Shown here: in pieces, positions 44,079 to 53,213 of the stretch
Layout: each line of letters starts with the position of its first letter
Position numbering within the stretch: position 1 is the stretch's first letter
Source: Microbacterium sp.
GTDB lineage: Bacteria; Actinomycetota; Actinomycetes; Actinomycetales; Microbacteriaceae
Assembly (NCBI RefSeq): GCF_026393345.1
Contig: NZ_JAPLAI010000052.1
Span: 62,001-126,000, forward strand
Direction: 5' to 3'
Length of the DNA: 64,000 nucleotides
Notes under the pieces: generated by a model
The model's input: the letters and a program-made list of their open reading frames with translations, nothing else
The model's database searches: none
What the model was told of the DNA's origin: nothing
Translations under genes and position numbers: made by a program

Positions 44079-44786
44079 GTGACCCCGGAACTCGCCGCCC
44101 GCATCGTCGCGGACTCCCGCGATCGGGTCGCCTGGATCCGGGCGCGGTCCCGCGGGATCACCGCGACGGACGTCGCAAGCCTCACCAGCGAACGGGCGAT
44201 CGCCCGCGCCGCGGATGCCAAGCTCGGCGGCGGGGCACGCTTCTCCGGCAACGCGTACACCGCCCACGGCCGCCGCCGCGAGCCTGAGATCGCCGCCTGG
44301 GTCGCCGCCACCCACGGCATCAACCCGTCGTCGGCGCTGTTCCATGCCGCGGCCGAGAAGCGCCACCTCGCGACCCCCGACGGCGTCGGCACGGATGCGG
44401 ACGGCCGCATCCTGCTCGCGGAGATCAAGACCACGAACAAGGCCTGGCGCTCCATCCCCCGCGGGTATCTGCGACAGGTGTGGTGGCAGCAGTACGTGCT
44501 CGGCGCCGAGCGCACGCTCGTCGCCTGGGAGCAGCACGACGACTTCGTGCCCGTGGGCGACGAGCCCCGCTGCGCGTGGGTCGATCGCGACGAGACCGAG
44601 ATCGCGCGGCTCGTCGGACTCGCCACCGCGCTCATCGACGAGCTCTACCGGCGCACCCACGCCCGCCCGGCATCGACCGCGGATGCGGCCCGCGGCGCGT
44701 CCGCATCCCTCATCTCGGCACCGGTCACCCCGGCGACGGCGCGCCCGCGCGACGCCTATCGCGCGCTCGCCCTCATCGCCGAATAG
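44079..44786 (+). CDS. YqaJ-family (lambda-exonuclease-like) nuclease
   Basis: 235 residues. The active-site elements are in [27 protein letters not shown] (Glu), [20 protein letters not shown] (D...ExK core) and [16 protein letters not shown] (Q motif). YqaJ proteins are 5'-3' exonucleases, often phage recombinases. No other phage gene is nearby, so this looks like the chromosomal form common in actinobacteria. The GTG is preceded by TACGCT (44067-44072) with 6 nt spacing, implying a leaderless mRNA; GGAGG touches the start codon and could not work as a ribosome site. Confidence 0.85.
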   Translation: MTPELAARIVADSRDRVAWIRARSRGITATDVASLTSERAIARAADAKLGGGARFSGNAYTAHGRRREPEIAAWVAATHGINPSSALFHAAAEKRHLATPDGVGTDADGRILLAEIKTTNKAWRSIPRGYLRQVWWQQYVLGAERTLVAWEQHDDFVPVGDEPRCAWVDRDETEIARLVGLATALIDELYRRTHARPASTADAARGASASLISAPVTPATARPRDAYRALALIAE

Positions 44787-44835
44787 TCGACGCGACCCGT
44801 CCACCGGCGGCGACCGCGGATCGGCCACGCTGATT

Positions 44836-44895
44836 GTTGACCTGCCTCAACCTTTCCCCTACAGTTGACCCCGCTCAACTTTTGACGTTGGTCAA
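44836..44895 (+). promoter_or_regulatory. MFS-MarR operon promoter with three palindromic operators
   Basis: Promoter TTGACC (44837-44842), 17-bp spacer, TACAGT (44860-44865). Palindromes: GTTGA-N6-TCAAC (44836-44851), AGTTGA-N6-TCAACT (44863-44880) and TTGAC-N4-GTCAA (44882-44895). They overlap the -35, the -10 and the start region, so a bound MarR protein would block transcription. Confidence 0.75.
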
Positions 44896-44948
44896 CTGTC
44901 GCGTCGATGATGCCGCATCCCCCTCCCCGCCGTTTCGAAGGATCCTGC

Positions 44949-46640
44949 ATGTCTTCAGTTCCCGCCGCGCCGCCGGCGATGTCCCAGCGCCGAGTGCTGG
45001 AGGCCCTCTCCGGCCTCCTGCTCGGCATGTTCGTGTCGATGCTGGCCTCGACCGTGGTGTCCACGTCGCTGCCCGTCATCATCCACGACCTCGACGGCGA
45101 CCAGAGCGCCTTCACCTGGGTCGTCACGGCGACCCTACTGACGACGGCGATCTCGACCCCGATCTGGGGCAAGCTCGCCGACCTGTTCAACCGCAAGGTG
45201 CTGTTCCAGCTCGCGATCGTCATCTTCGTCGTCGCGACCGCGATCGCCGGGTTCTCACAGGACCCGACGATGCTGATCGCCTGCCGCGCCGTGCAGGGTC
45301 TCGGTGCCGGTGGCCTCGCCGCCCTCAGCCAGGTGCTGATGGCCGACATCATCAGCCCGCGTGAGCGTGGCCGCTACATGGGCCTGTTCGGTGCCGTCAT
45401 GGCGGTCTCCACCGTCGGCGGTCCGCTGCTCGGTGGCCTCATCACCGACGCGTGGGGCTGGCGCTGGAACTTCTACGTCGCGCTCCCCTTCGCCGTCGCC
45501 GCGCTGATCATCGTGCAGCGGACGCTGAAGATCATCCCGCGCGCGAAGAAGAAGACCTCGATCGACTACGTCGGTATCGTGCTGCTGGCCGCGGCAGTCT
45601 CGCTGCTGCTCATCTGGGTGACCCTCGCCGGCGACTCGTTCGACTGGTGGAGCACCGAGACCATGTGGATGGTCGGCGGCGCCATCGTCGCGACCGCGCT
45701 GTTCATCGTGGTGGAGCTGCGCTCCAAGGAGCCGCTCATCCCGTTGACCCTCTTCCGCAACCCCACCTTCACGCTGTCGGTGATCGCCTCCATCTCCACC
45801 GGCATCGCGATGTTCGGCGCCTCGGTGTACCTGGGTCAGTACATGCAGCTCGCCCGTGGCGCCACGCCCACCGAAGCCGGCCTCATGACCATCCCGATGA
45901 TCGCGGGCCTGCTGGTGTGCTCGATCGTGGTCGGTGCCCTCATCACCCGGTGGGGTCGCTGGAAGCCGTTCCTCATCTTCGGCGCCGTCCTGCTCATCGC
46001 CGGCTCGTACCTGCTGTCGACCATCCACTACGACACCAACTTCGCCCTCGTGTCGCTCTACATGTTCCTGCTCGGCGCCGGCGTCGGCATGACCATGCAG
46101 AACCTGGTGCTCGTCGTGCAGAACACCGCCAAGCCCACCGAGGTCGGCGTCGCCAGCTCCGGGGTCACGTTCTTCCGGAGCCTCGGCGGCACGATCGGCG
46201 TGGCCGTCATGGGTGCCGCGCTCGCCACGCGTGTGACCGACCTCATGGGCGAGCGCTCCGACGACATCATGGCCGCGATCGCGGGGCTGGGCGAGAACGG
46301 CCCGAAATGGGCCGAGGCGCTCGCCTCCGGGTCGCTGCCGACCGTGTCCACCATGCCCGACTCCCTGCGTGTCATCATTGAGGACATCTACGCCAACGGC
46401 ATCTCCCACGCGTTCCTCATCGGCGTGCCGGTCGCGGTGCTGAGCCTGCTCGCCATCGTGTTCCTGCCCAACAAGCCACTGACCACCATGACGACATCCG
46501 AGCGGATCTCCGCCAGCGAGGCCGACCTCGCGACAGTCTCCGTGCCCGAGGCCATGGAAGCGCTCGCCGGGACCGGCAGCATCCGGCTGCCCTCGGCGTC
46601 GGATGCGGCCCGCGGAAGCAGCGAGTCCGAGACGCGATGA
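44949..46640 (+). CDS. DHA2-family (14-TM) MFS drug exporter
   Basis: 563 residues with about 14 helices. MLASTVVSTSLPVIIHDLDG is the DHA2 opening. WGKLADLFNRKVLFQ is motif A; GLGAGGLAALSQVLMADIISPRERGRYMG and GPLLGGLITDAWGWRWNFYVALP are typical of the DHA2/EmrB group. The cytoplasmic tail is long. It is likely a proton-driven exporter of drugs or lipophilic toxins. GAAGGA lies 6 nt before the ATG. It overlaps the marR gene (ATGA), so the repressor is in the same transcript. Confidence 0.93.
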   Translation: MSSVPAAPPAMSQRRVLEALSGLLLGMFVSMLASTVVSTSLPVIIHDLDGDQSAFTWVVTATLLTTAISTPIWGKLADLFNRKVLFQLAIVIFVVATAIAGFSQDPTMLIACRAVQGLGAGGLAALSQVLMADIISPRERGRYMGLFGAVMAVSTVGGPLLGGLITDAWGWRWNFYVALPFAVAALIIVQRTLKIIPRAKKKTSIDYVGIVLLAAAVSLLLIWVTLAGDSFDWWSTETMWMVGGAIVATALFIVVELRSKEPLIPLTLFRNPTFTLSVIASISTGIAMFGASVYLGQYMQLARGATPTEAGLMTIPMIAGLLVCSIVVGALITRWGRWKPFLIFGAVLLIAGSYLLSTIHYDTNFALVSLYMFLLGAGVGMTMQNLVLVVQNTAKPTEVGVASSGVTFFRSLGGTIGVAVMGAALATRVTDLMGERSDDIMAAIAGLGENGPKWAEALASGSLPTVSTMPDSLRVIIEDIYANGISHAFLIGVPVAVLSLLAIVFLPNKPLTTMTTSERISASEADLATVSVPEAMEALAGTGSIRLPSASDAARGSSESETR

Positions 46641-47155
46641 CCGAGGCTCCGGCGGACCGCCCCGGCGACGACACTCGTCGCCGGGCGGTCGGCGACCTCG
46701 AAGAGGCGTTCGCGCACCTGATGGGCGAGTTCCGGCGCGTGTACGCGCAGACTGCCGCGACCGCCAGCCCCGGGATGCTGCCGGCGACCTTCAAGACCCT
46801 CACCTGGATCGACCGGCTGGGACCGATCACCCAGTCATGCCTGGCCGAGAAGATCCCGGCAGACAAGGGCCTCGTCAGTCGCCAGGTGTCGGAGCTCGAG
46901 GCGCTCGGCATGGTGGCTCGCACCCCTGATCCGGAGGACGGACGCGCGCGCCTCATCGAGACGACGCCGTTCGGCACGGAACGGCTCACCGCCGCCCGCG
47001 AGCCCTACAAAGAGATGCTCATGTCGGCCCTCGGCGACTGGCCGCTGGCGTCCATCGACCGGCTCACCACGCTCGTGCACGCGCTGGCGGACGGCGCGGT
47101 CCCGCATCCGGATTCCACCGATGCCTGGCCGGAGGCACCCGACTCCGCCTCGTAG
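46637..47155 (+). CDS. MarR-family repressor of the adjacent efflux gene
   Basis: 172 residues. The winged helix is LPATFKTLTWIDRLGPITQSCLAEKIPADKGLVSRQVSELEALGMVARTPDPEDGRARLIETT, with the DxR wing motif (DGRAR). The helical ends form the dimer. Its gene is translationally coupled to the MFS gene and it probably binds the TTGAC-type palindromes at 44836-44895, giving a self-limiting, inducible efflux operon. Confidence 0.9.
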   Translation: MTEAPADRPGDDTRRRAVGDLEEAFAHLMGEFRRVYAQTAATASPGMLPATFKTLTWIDRLGPITQSCLAEKIPADKGLVSRQVSELEALGMVARTPDPEDGRARLIETTPFGTERLTAAREPYKEMLMSALGDWPLASIDRLTTLVHALADGAVPHPDSTDAWPEAPDSAS

Positions 47156-47254
47156 TGGCGACGTAACACCGTCGAGACAATGGCGCGCTTGACTGGGGTC
47201 TGCATCCCCCGGCACGCGTTGCCATCGTCGACACGCACGTGGAAGGAGTCTCCG

Positions 47255-48286
47255 ATGCGATCTCGTCCACTGCGCACCGCATCCTCACCCCTCGCCCCGT
47301 CCGAGGCGGCACCCCCCGTGCCGGACCGGATGCGGGCGGCGCTCATCGACCGCACTGGCGCGCCCGAGGTGCTGCACAGCGCCGAGGTCGACGTGCCGCA
47401 TCCCGTGCTGGGTGAACTGCTCGTGCGCGTGGTCGCCGCGGGCGTCAACCCGATCGATGCGAAGACCCGCGCCGGCGCCGGGGTGTCCGCGCACCTCACC
47501 CTTCCGGCCGTGCTGGGGTTCGATTTCAGCGGCGTGGTCGTCCGCACCCCCTACGAGGCGCACCCGCTGCCGGTGGGAACCGAGGTCTACGGCATGGTGC
47601 CGTTCCCCCGCTCAGGGGGCTCGTACGCGGAGTACGTCGTCGTGCCGTCGCAGTCGGTGACGCGCAAGCCCGCCGCGCTCTCCCACGTCGAGGCCGCCGG
47701 TGTGCCACTCGCCGCCCTCACGGCGTGGGGACTGGTGGTCGAGACCGCCCATGCGCATGAGGGCCAGCGGTTGCTGATCCACGCCGGCGCGGGAGGCGTC
47801 GGCCATTTCGCCGTGCAGCTCGCGGCCTACTTCGGTGCGCACGTGATCGCCACCTCCTCCGCGAACAACGCCGCGTGGTTGCACGAGCTCGGTGCCGCGC
47901 AGGTCATCGACCACACGTCGGAACGCTTCGAGGAGATCCTCCGGGACGTCGACGTCGTCATCGATCTCGTCGGCAACGCCCAGGGCGATGACACCGGAAC
48001 GCGATCCATGCAGGTCATCCGCCCCGGCGGCCTCTACATCAACGTGCCGACCGGCTCCTGGCCGGGGTTCCTCGATGCGGCGGCGACGGCGGGTGTGCGA
48101 GCCACGTCCTACCGGGTGATCCCGGACGGCGACGTGCTGGCGACTCTCGCGCGCCTGCTCGACTCGCGGTCGATTCAGGTCTTCATCCACGAGGTGTTCC
48201 CGCTGGATGACGCCGGCGCCGCCCACGCGGCACTCGAACAGGGCCGCACCCGCGGCAAGACGGTGCTGCAGATCAGCGAGGACTGA
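47255..48286 (+). CDS. Zinc-independent medium-chain dehydrogenase, NADPH:quinone reductase-like
   Basis: 343 residues. The GroES-like domain (about 24-150: GAPEVLHSAEVDVPHPVLGELLVRV, AGVNPIDAKTRAG) is followed by a Rossmann domain with HAGAGGVGHFAVQLAAYFG (GxGGVG). No zinc-binding Cys/His cluster is present. It is likely an NADPH-dependent quinone or enone reductase. GGAAGGAG precedes this ATG. The gene's 3' end overlaps the convergent lysG-type gene by 14 bp. Confidence 0.88.
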   Translation: MRSRPLRTASSPLAPSEAAPPVPDRMRAALIDRTGAPEVLHSAEVDVPHPVLGELLVRVVAAGVNPIDAKTRAGAGVSAHLTLPAVLGFDFSGVVVRTPYEAHPLPVGTEVYGMVPFPRSGGSYAEYVVVPSQSVTRKPAALSHVEAAGVPLAALTAWGLVVETAHAHEGQRLLIHAGAGGVGHFAVQLAAYFGAHVIATSSANNAAWLHELGAAQVIDHTSERFEEILRDVDVVIDLVGNAQGDDTGTRSMQVIRPGGLYINVPTGSWPGFLDAAATAGVRATSYRVIPDGDVLATLARLLDSRSIQVFIHEVFPLDDAGAAHAALEQGRTRGKTVLQISED

Positions 48287-49181
48287 GCGCCACCGCCGCT
48301 CGCGCGGCGATGGCGTCGGCGACCGCATCCAGGGTCTCCGAGCGCAGGTTCCACTGCTGCCAGTAGAGCGGCACCCGGATGGACATTCCCCCGATCGGCA
48401 CGAGCGCGCCCTCCTCGAGCGCCTCGCGCGCCTGCAGGTCGGGCAGCATCCCCCAGCCGAGGCCGAGCGAGACGGCCTGGGCGAAGTCGTGCGAGGCCGG
48501 CACATAGTGCCGCGGTGGCCTCGCGGGATCGACGCCCCGATCGCGCAGCCAGCGTGACTGCAGGTCGTCCTTGCGGTCGAAATCGACGAGCGGCGCGGCC
48601 ACGAGCGCGTCCGCATCCGGATCCTTCTCCGGCGCTGGCGCGAGGAACCGCGCCACGTAGTCCGGAGTGGCGACCGCGCGGTAGACCATCACCCCGAGCG
48701 GACGCACCCGGCAGCCGGCAACCGGTTCCGCGCGCGAGGTGACGGCGGCCATGACGGTGCCACTCTCCAGGAGCTCCGCGGTGAAGTCCTGGTCGTCCCG
48801 GTGCAGGTCGAAGACCACCGGCAGATCCCGCGAGAGCGGAGCCAGGCCGCCGAGGAACCAGGTGCTGAGCGAATCCGCGTTCACCGCGATCGGGATGCTG
48901 ATGCGCTCCTCCGCCCCGACCGCACCGCCGAGCGCCGTGAGCGTGTCCTGCTCCAGCAGCGCCGTCTGCCGGGCGAGCCGGACGATGAGCGAACCCGCCG
49001 GGGTGACGCGGGCAGGTTTACTGCGCACCAGCAGCACCTGCCCCACGCGTTGCTCGAGCTGCCGGATGCGCTGGCTGACGGCGGAGGGGGTCACGTGCAG
49101 CCGGCGCGCGGCCGCCTCCAACGTACCCTCGTCCACTACGGCGGCGAGAGTCCGTGCGAGGTCGGCGGGAAGCATCGACAT
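48273..49181 (-). CDS. LysR-family regulator, ArgP/LysG type
   Basis: 302 residues. The N-terminal helix-turn-helix LARTLAAVVDEGTLEAAARRLHVTPSAVSQRIRQLEQRVG matches ArgP/LysG. The effector domain has IPIAVNADSLSTWFL, as in LysG, which senses lysine/arginine. It is divergent from the LysE-family exporter gene, its expected target. TAAGCT lies exactly 6 nt before the ATG, facing the similar hexamer of the exporter gene. Confidence 0.92.
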   Translation of the reverse strand: MSMLPADLARTLAAVVDEGTLEAAARRLHVTPSAVSQRIRQLEQRVGQVLLVRSKPARVTPAGSLIVRLARQTALLEQDTLTALGGAVGAEERISIPIAVNADSLSTWFLGGLAPLSRDLPVVFDLHRDDQDFTAELLESGTVMAAVTSRAEPVAGCRVRPLGVMVYRAVATPDYVARFLAPAPEKDPDADALVAAPLVDFDRKDDLQSRWLRDRGVDPARPPRHYVPASHDFAQAVSLGLGWGMLPDLQAREALEEGALVPIGGMSIRVPLYWQQWNLRSETLDAVADAIAARAAVALSPR

Positions 49182-49249
49182 AAGGACAGCTTAGGTGGAT
49201 GCAGAATCCTGAACTGGGCTGAATCTGTCTGGAGCCCTACGGTCGAAGG

Positions 49250-49906
49250 GTGCTCGCCTCTCTCCTCGCCGGCCTCGGACTCGGCCTCTCGCTCATCGTC
49301 GCCATCGGCGCGCAGAACCTGTTCGTGCTGCGCCAGGGCCTGCGGCGGGAGTCCGTCGTGCTGGTGGCGGCGATCTGCGCCGCATCCGATGCGATCCTCA
49401 TCGTGGTCGGAGTCTCGGGGTTGGGGGCGTTGCTGGCCGCGGCGCCGTGGCTCATCGAGGCGGTCCGGTGGGCGGGTGCGGTGTTCCTCGTGTCCTACGG
49501 GCTGCTCGCGGCACGGCGGGCGTGGCGACCCTCGGGGCAGACCCTGGCCACCGTCGACGAGGACCGGCCGACGGCACCCCACGCGAACGGCTCGGGTACG
49601 GCGACCCGCACACGCCGGAGCCGCACCGCCGTCGCGCTCACGTGCCTGGCGCTGACCTGGCTGAACCCGCACGTCTACCTCGACACGGTGTTCCTCCTCG
49701 GCGCCGTGGCCACCACGCACGGCGACCTGCGCTGGTGGTTCGCGGCGGGTGCCGTTCTCGGAAGCGTGCTCTGGTTCTTCGGGCTCGCCACCGGTGCTCG
49801 TTACCTCAGCCGCTGGCTGTCGACGCCCAGGGCGTGGCGCATTCTGGATGCGGCCATCGCGATCATGATGATCGCCCTCGGGATATCGCTGGTGCTCCCT
49901 CACTAA
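49250..49906 (+). CDS. LysE/ArgO-family amino acid exporter
   Basis: 218 residues, about six helices. The family signature is LGLGLSLIVAIGAQNLFVLRQGL, and CLALTWLNPHVYLDTVFLLG is also conserved. It exports basic amino acids (lysine, arginine). A hydrophilic insert lies at about residues 100-125. The GTG start has TACGGT (49238-49243) 6 nt upstream, indicating a leaderless mRNA. It is controlled by the divergent LysG/ArgP-type regulator, as in Corynebacterium lysG-lysE. Confidence 0.93.
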   Translation: MLASLLAGLGLGLSLIVAIGAQNLFVLRQGLRRESVVLVAAICAASDAILIVVGVSGLGALLAAAPWLIEAVRWAGAVFLVSYGLLAARRAWRPSGQTLATVDEDRPTAPHANGSGTATRTRRSRTAVALTCLALTWLNPHVYLDTVFLLGAVATTHGDLRWWFAAGAVLGSVLWFFGLATGARYLSRWLSTPRAWRILDAAIAIMMIALGISLVLPH

Positions 49907-49946
49907 GCCGGCGCGCGGCAGCCGGCGTCGGGGACAGGATGGAGCC

Positions 49947-50236
49947 ATGACACGCGTGAGGGTGACGGTGCGCGGCACCGTGCAGGGCGTCGGCTACCGC
50001 TACTCGCTGCGCCGGGTCGCCGACCGCGAGGGGGTGAGTGGCTGGGTGCGCAACCGCGCCGACGGCTCGGTCGCGGCGGAGCTCGAGGGAGAGACCGCCG
50101 CCGTCGAGGCGGTCCTCGCCTGGGCGGCAGCGGACCCCCCCCCTCCCCCCCCCCCGGAGCTCGGGTGACCGAGACGCAGGTGGCGGATGCCGCGCCCACC
50201 GGCGAGGCCGGCTTCGAGATTCGCGCCACGGGGTGA
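49947..50236 (+). pseudogene. acyP: Acylphosphatase with frameshift in a poly-C tract
   Basis: The frame from the ATG reads MTRVRVTVRGTVQGVGYRYS (catalytic Arg and the P-loop-like GxVQGVGYR) and DGSVAAELEGE. It then enters C9-T-C11 (50135-50155) and stops at 50168 after 73 residues. The other frame after the tract gives RVTETQVADAAPTGEAGFEI followed by RATG and a stop at 50236, which is the normal acylphosphatase C-terminus. One missing C (or two extra) explains it. This could be a switchable tract, a real mutation or a sequencing error. Confidence 0.85.
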
Positions 50237-50257
50237 CCCCGGGCGGCGCGGAACGCG

Positions 50258-50287
50258 GAAGGGCCCCGCCTGACGGCGGGGCCCTTC
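50258..50287. terminator. Two-way terminator between acylphosphatase and rplA
   Basis: GAAGGGCCCCGCC (50258-50270) pairs perfectly with GGCGGGGCCCTTC (50275-50287) around TGAC. It lies after the rplA stop and between the two convergent genes. Confidence 0.85.
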
Positions 50288-50301
50288 GATGCGAGACGAG
50301 C

Positions 50302-50994
50302 TCAGGCGAGCGCGTTGACGTCCAGCGGGATGCCGGGGCCGAACGTGGTCGACACCGCACCCTTCTGGATGTAACGGCCCTTGGCGCTCGACGGCTTCAA
50401 CCGGACGACCTCATCGATCGCGGCGGTGATGTTCTCGAGCAGCTGGTCGGCCGTGAACGAGGCCTTGCCGATGATGAAGTGCACGTTGGCGTGCTTGTCG
50501 ACGCGGAACTCGATCTTGCCGCCCTTGATCTCCTCGACGGCCTTGGCCGGGTTGGGGGTCACGGTGCCGGTCTTCGGGTTCGGCATGAGGCCGCGGGGTC
50601 CGAGGACCTTACCGAGGCGACCGACCTGGCCCATGAGCTCCGGGGTGGAGACGGCTGCGTCGAAGTCGGTCCAGCCGCCGGCGACACGCTCGATGAGCTC
50701 GCCGCCACCGACCTCGTCCGCACCGGCCGCGATGGCGGCTTCGGCGGCGGGGCCGGTCGCGAACACGATGACGCGAGCGGTCTTACCGGTACCGTGCGGC
50801 AGCATGACGGTGCCGCGCACCATCTGGTCTGCCTTGCGCGGGTCGACGGCGAGCTTCAGCGCGACCTCGACGGTGGAGTCGAACTTCTTCGACCCGGTCT
50901 CCTTCGCCAGTGCGACGGCGTCAGAGGTGGAGTAGAAGCTGGAGCGGTCGATCTTGGCGGCCGCTGCTTCGTATGCCTTGGACTTGGTAGCCAT
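50302..50994 (-). CDS. rplA: 50S ribosomal protein L1
   Basis: 230 residues. [53 protein letters not shown] and [18 protein letters not shown] are diagnostic for L1. It binds 23S rRNA at the L1 stalk and, in known bacteria, regulates the rplKA transcript. It is downstream of rplK. Confidence 0.98.
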   Translation of the reverse strand: MATKSKAYEAAAAKIDRSSFYSTSDAVALAKETGSKKFDSTVEVALKLAVDPRKADQMVRGTVMLPHGTGKTARVIVFATGPAAEAAIAAGADEVGGGELIERVAGGWTDFDAAVSTPELMGQVGRLGKVLGPRGLMPNPKTGTVTPNPAKAVEEIKGGKIEFRVDKHANVHFIIGKASFTADQLLENITAAIDEVVRLKPSSAKGRYIQKGAVSTTFGPGIPLDVNALA

Positions 50995-51007
50995 GTTCGT
51001 TATCCCC

Positions 51008-51439
51008 TTAGTCCTCGACCGTGATGCCCATGGAACGGGCGGTGCCGGCGATGATCTTCGAGGCGGCCTCGATGTCGTTCGCGTTCAGGTCAGGCTGCTT
51101 GGCCTCGGCGATCTCGCGCACCTGAGCCTTGGTCAGCTTCGCGACCTTGGTGGTGTGCGGGGTCGCCGAACCCTTGGCGACGCCAGCCGCCTTCTTGATC
51201 AGCTCGGCTGCCGGGGGCGTCTTCAGGATGAACGTTAAGCTGCGGTCCTCGTAGACGGTGATCTCGACGGGGATGACGTTGCCGCGCTGGGCCTCGGTCG
51301 CCGCGTTGTACGCCTTGCAGAACTCCATGATGTTGACGCCGTGCTGACCGAGCGCGGGGCCGATCGGCGGCGCCGGGTTGGCAGCGCCGGCCTTGATCTG
51401 GAGCTTGATCAGGCCGGTCACCTTCTTCTTGGGTGCCAT
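51008..51439 (-). CDS. rplK: 50S ribosomal protein L11
   Basis: 143 residues. [45 protein letters not shown] is the L11 signature with its Pro-rich thiostrepton-site loop. It is part of the GTPase-associated centre. The rplK-rplA pair is separated by 13 nt. A hairpin lies upstream, after nusG. Confidence 0.98.
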   Translation of the reverse strand: MAPKKKVTGLIKLQIKAGAANPAPPIGPALGQHGVNIMEFCKAYNAATEAQRGNVIPVEITVYEDRSLTFILKTPPAAELIKKAAGVAKGSATPHTTKVAKLTKAQVREIAEAKQPDLNANDIEAASKIIAGTARSMGITVED

Positions 51440-51514
51440 GTGTTTTCCTTTCGTCGAACGGGATGCGGCTGCATCCGGTTCTCCCGCACGTCCGGCGTTT
51501 CCGGACAGCGGTTC

Positions 51515-51532
51515 TCCCGGGCGGACCCGGGA
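51515..51532 (-). terminator. Small hairpin after nusG
   Basis: TCCCGGG (51515-51521) pairs with CCCGGGA (51526-51532), 7 nt past the nusG stop. A second stem, GTCCGG/CCGGAC (51490-51506), lies nearer rplK. There is no U-tract, so termination may be partial. Confidence 0.45.
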
Positions 51533-51538
51533 AGTCTG

Positions 51539-52636
51539 TTAGAGCTTGGTGACCTGGTCGAACGACAGCTCGACCGGGGTCTCACGTTCGAACAGCGACA
51601 CGAGGACGGTGAGCTTGCCGCTCTCCGGCTTGATCTCGCTGATGCTGCCGGGAAGACCCGCGAACGAGCCCTCCTTGATCGTGATGGTCTCGCCGATCTC
51701 GTAGTCGACCTCGGCCGGGATGACCCGGGCCTGGGTGGGCGAGCCCTTGGCGGCGCCGCCCTTGGCGGGGGCCGTCTCGGTGATCTGCACGAGAGACTTC
51801 AGCATGTTGAAGGCCTCTTCGAAACGGAGCGGCGTGGGGTTGTGCGCGTTACCCACGAACCCGGTGACACCGGGGGTGTGACGCACGACCGACCAGGTGT
51901 CCTCGTTGAGTTCCATGCGAACGAGCACGTAGCCGGGGATCCGGACGCGCGTAACCATCTTGCGCTGGCCGTTCTTGATCTCGACGACGTCCTCCATGGG
52001 GACCTCGACCTGGTAGATGTCCTCTTCGACCTCGAGCGTGGACTTGCGCTGCTCGATGTTGGCCTTCACCTTGCGCTCGAAGCCGGCATAGGAGTGGATG
52101 ACGTACCACTTGCCGGGCAGAGCGCGAAGTTCGGTGCGGAACGCCTCGTACGGGTCGACGTCGGCGTCCTCGTCGTCCTCGGCGGACTCGTCGTCCTCAA
52201 CCGACTCGACGACATCGGCCGCGGTAGCGACCTCGTCGACGAACTCGGCGTCGAGCACGGGAGCGTCAGGCTCACCGTTCACGTCGGGGCCGTCGTAGGG
52301 GGTGACCTCGTCGGCCGCCTCCGCCTCGCGCTCGGCCTCATCCTCGGCGAGGGCGTCGGTGAGCACCTCCGCGGCGGCTTCGGCTTCCGCAGCCTGGTCG
52401 ATCTCGAGTGCGTCGTTCACGATGGCGTCGGCCTCCGGGTCGTCGATGTCGATGTCCTCACTGCCTTCGATGTCGTCGTTCTCGTCGTCGTCCTCGACGT
52501 GCACAGCGAGGTGCTCCGCAGACTCCGACGCGCGCTCCTGGACAGCGAGGATGCTGCCTTCCTGCGCCTCGTCGTCCTCACTGGACTGCTCGGCGGCGGT
52601 CGCCCAATCGATGTCGTCGCGATACTTCTCAGACAC
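51539..52636 (-). CDS. nusG: NusG with a long acidic N-terminal extension
   Basis: 365 residues against about 180 in E. coli. Residues about 1-165 are a low-complexity acidic region ([19 protein letters not shown] and similar). The NGN domain starts near residue 175 ([20 protein letters not shown]) and includes [20 protein letters not shown]. The KOW domain lies near residue 312 onward ([19 protein letters not shown]). It modulates RNA polymerase pausing and links to Rho and the ribosome. The start is GTG (VSEKYRDD). It is downstream of secE, upstream of rplK. Confidence 0.95.
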   Translation of the reverse strand: MSEKYRDDIDWATAAEQSSEDDEAQEGSILAVQERASESAEHLAVHVEDDDENDDIEGSEDIDIDDPEADAIVNDALEIDQAAEAEAAAEVLTDALAEDEAEREAEAADEVTPYDGPDVNGEPDAPVLDAEFVDEVATAADVVESVEDDESAEDDEDADVDPYEAFRTELRALPGKWYVIHSYAGFERKVKANIEQRKSTLEVEEDIYQVEVPMEDVVEIKNGQRKMVTRVRIPGYVLVRMELNEDTWSVVRHTPGVTGFVGNAHNPTPLRFEEAFNMLKSLVQITETAPAKGGAAKGSPTQARVIPAEVDYEIGETITIKEGSFAGLPGSISEIKPESGKLTVLVSLFERETPVELSFDQVTKL

Positions 52637-52681
52637 TTGCGTACTCTCTCGTTCCTACTGCGGCGGGGGCCGCGTCGGGGG

Positions 52682-52954
52682 TCAGGCCGTGCCGACCGGG
52701 GTGCCGAAGACCACCGTCGTCAACCAGACGAACAGTGTGTCGAGGCCGTAGACCACGGCCATCATCACGACGACGAAGCCGAGTACGACCGCCGTGAACT
52801 TCAGCAGCTCCTTGCGGGTCGGTGTGACGACCTTGCGGAGTTCGGCGAAAACCTGACGGATGAAGACGACGATGCGTGCGAAGAAGTTCGGCTTCTTCTC
52901 CCGCGTGCCGCCGCTGGACGCGACGACTTCGCCCTTCGAGGCGTCCTGGACCAT
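52682..52954 (-). CDS. secE: Preprotein translocase subunit SecE
   Basis: 90 residues. A charged N-terminal region is followed by FIRQVFAELRKVVTPTRKELLKFT (the conserved SecE amphipathic motif) and one membrane helix, AVVLGFVVVMMAVVYGLDTLFVWLTTVVF. It is a core part of SecYEG. It lies between tRNA-Trp and nusG, the usual bacterial order. Confidence 0.95.
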   Translation of the reverse strand: MVQDASKGEVVASSGGTREKKPNFFARIVVFIRQVFAELRKVVTPTRKELLKFTAVVLGFVVVMMAVVYGLDTLFVWLTTVVFGTPVGTA

Positions 52955-52999
52955 GAACCCACCTGAATCGCTTACCGTGTGTCAGCATGCGCTGACGCG

Positions 53000-53072
<73 letters not shown>

Positions 53073-53213
53073 AGAGGTCCGGAGACCTCGAGCCCGCACT
53101 CCAGCCGTGATCCTTGTTGGGGGACGCCCAGACGCGGGCACGGCGAAAGAATGCAGACTTCAACTGCATGATTCAGTGTACGGCATGGGCAGACCGGTCG
53201 CGAATGCGGCCGG

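Noticed and set aside
44079..44786. Prophage remnant signalled by the YqaJ nuclease
   Set aside because: No integrase, capsid, portal or lysis genes nearby, and the flanks are ribosomal and efflux genes; YqaJ is also a chromosomal gene in many actinobacteria.
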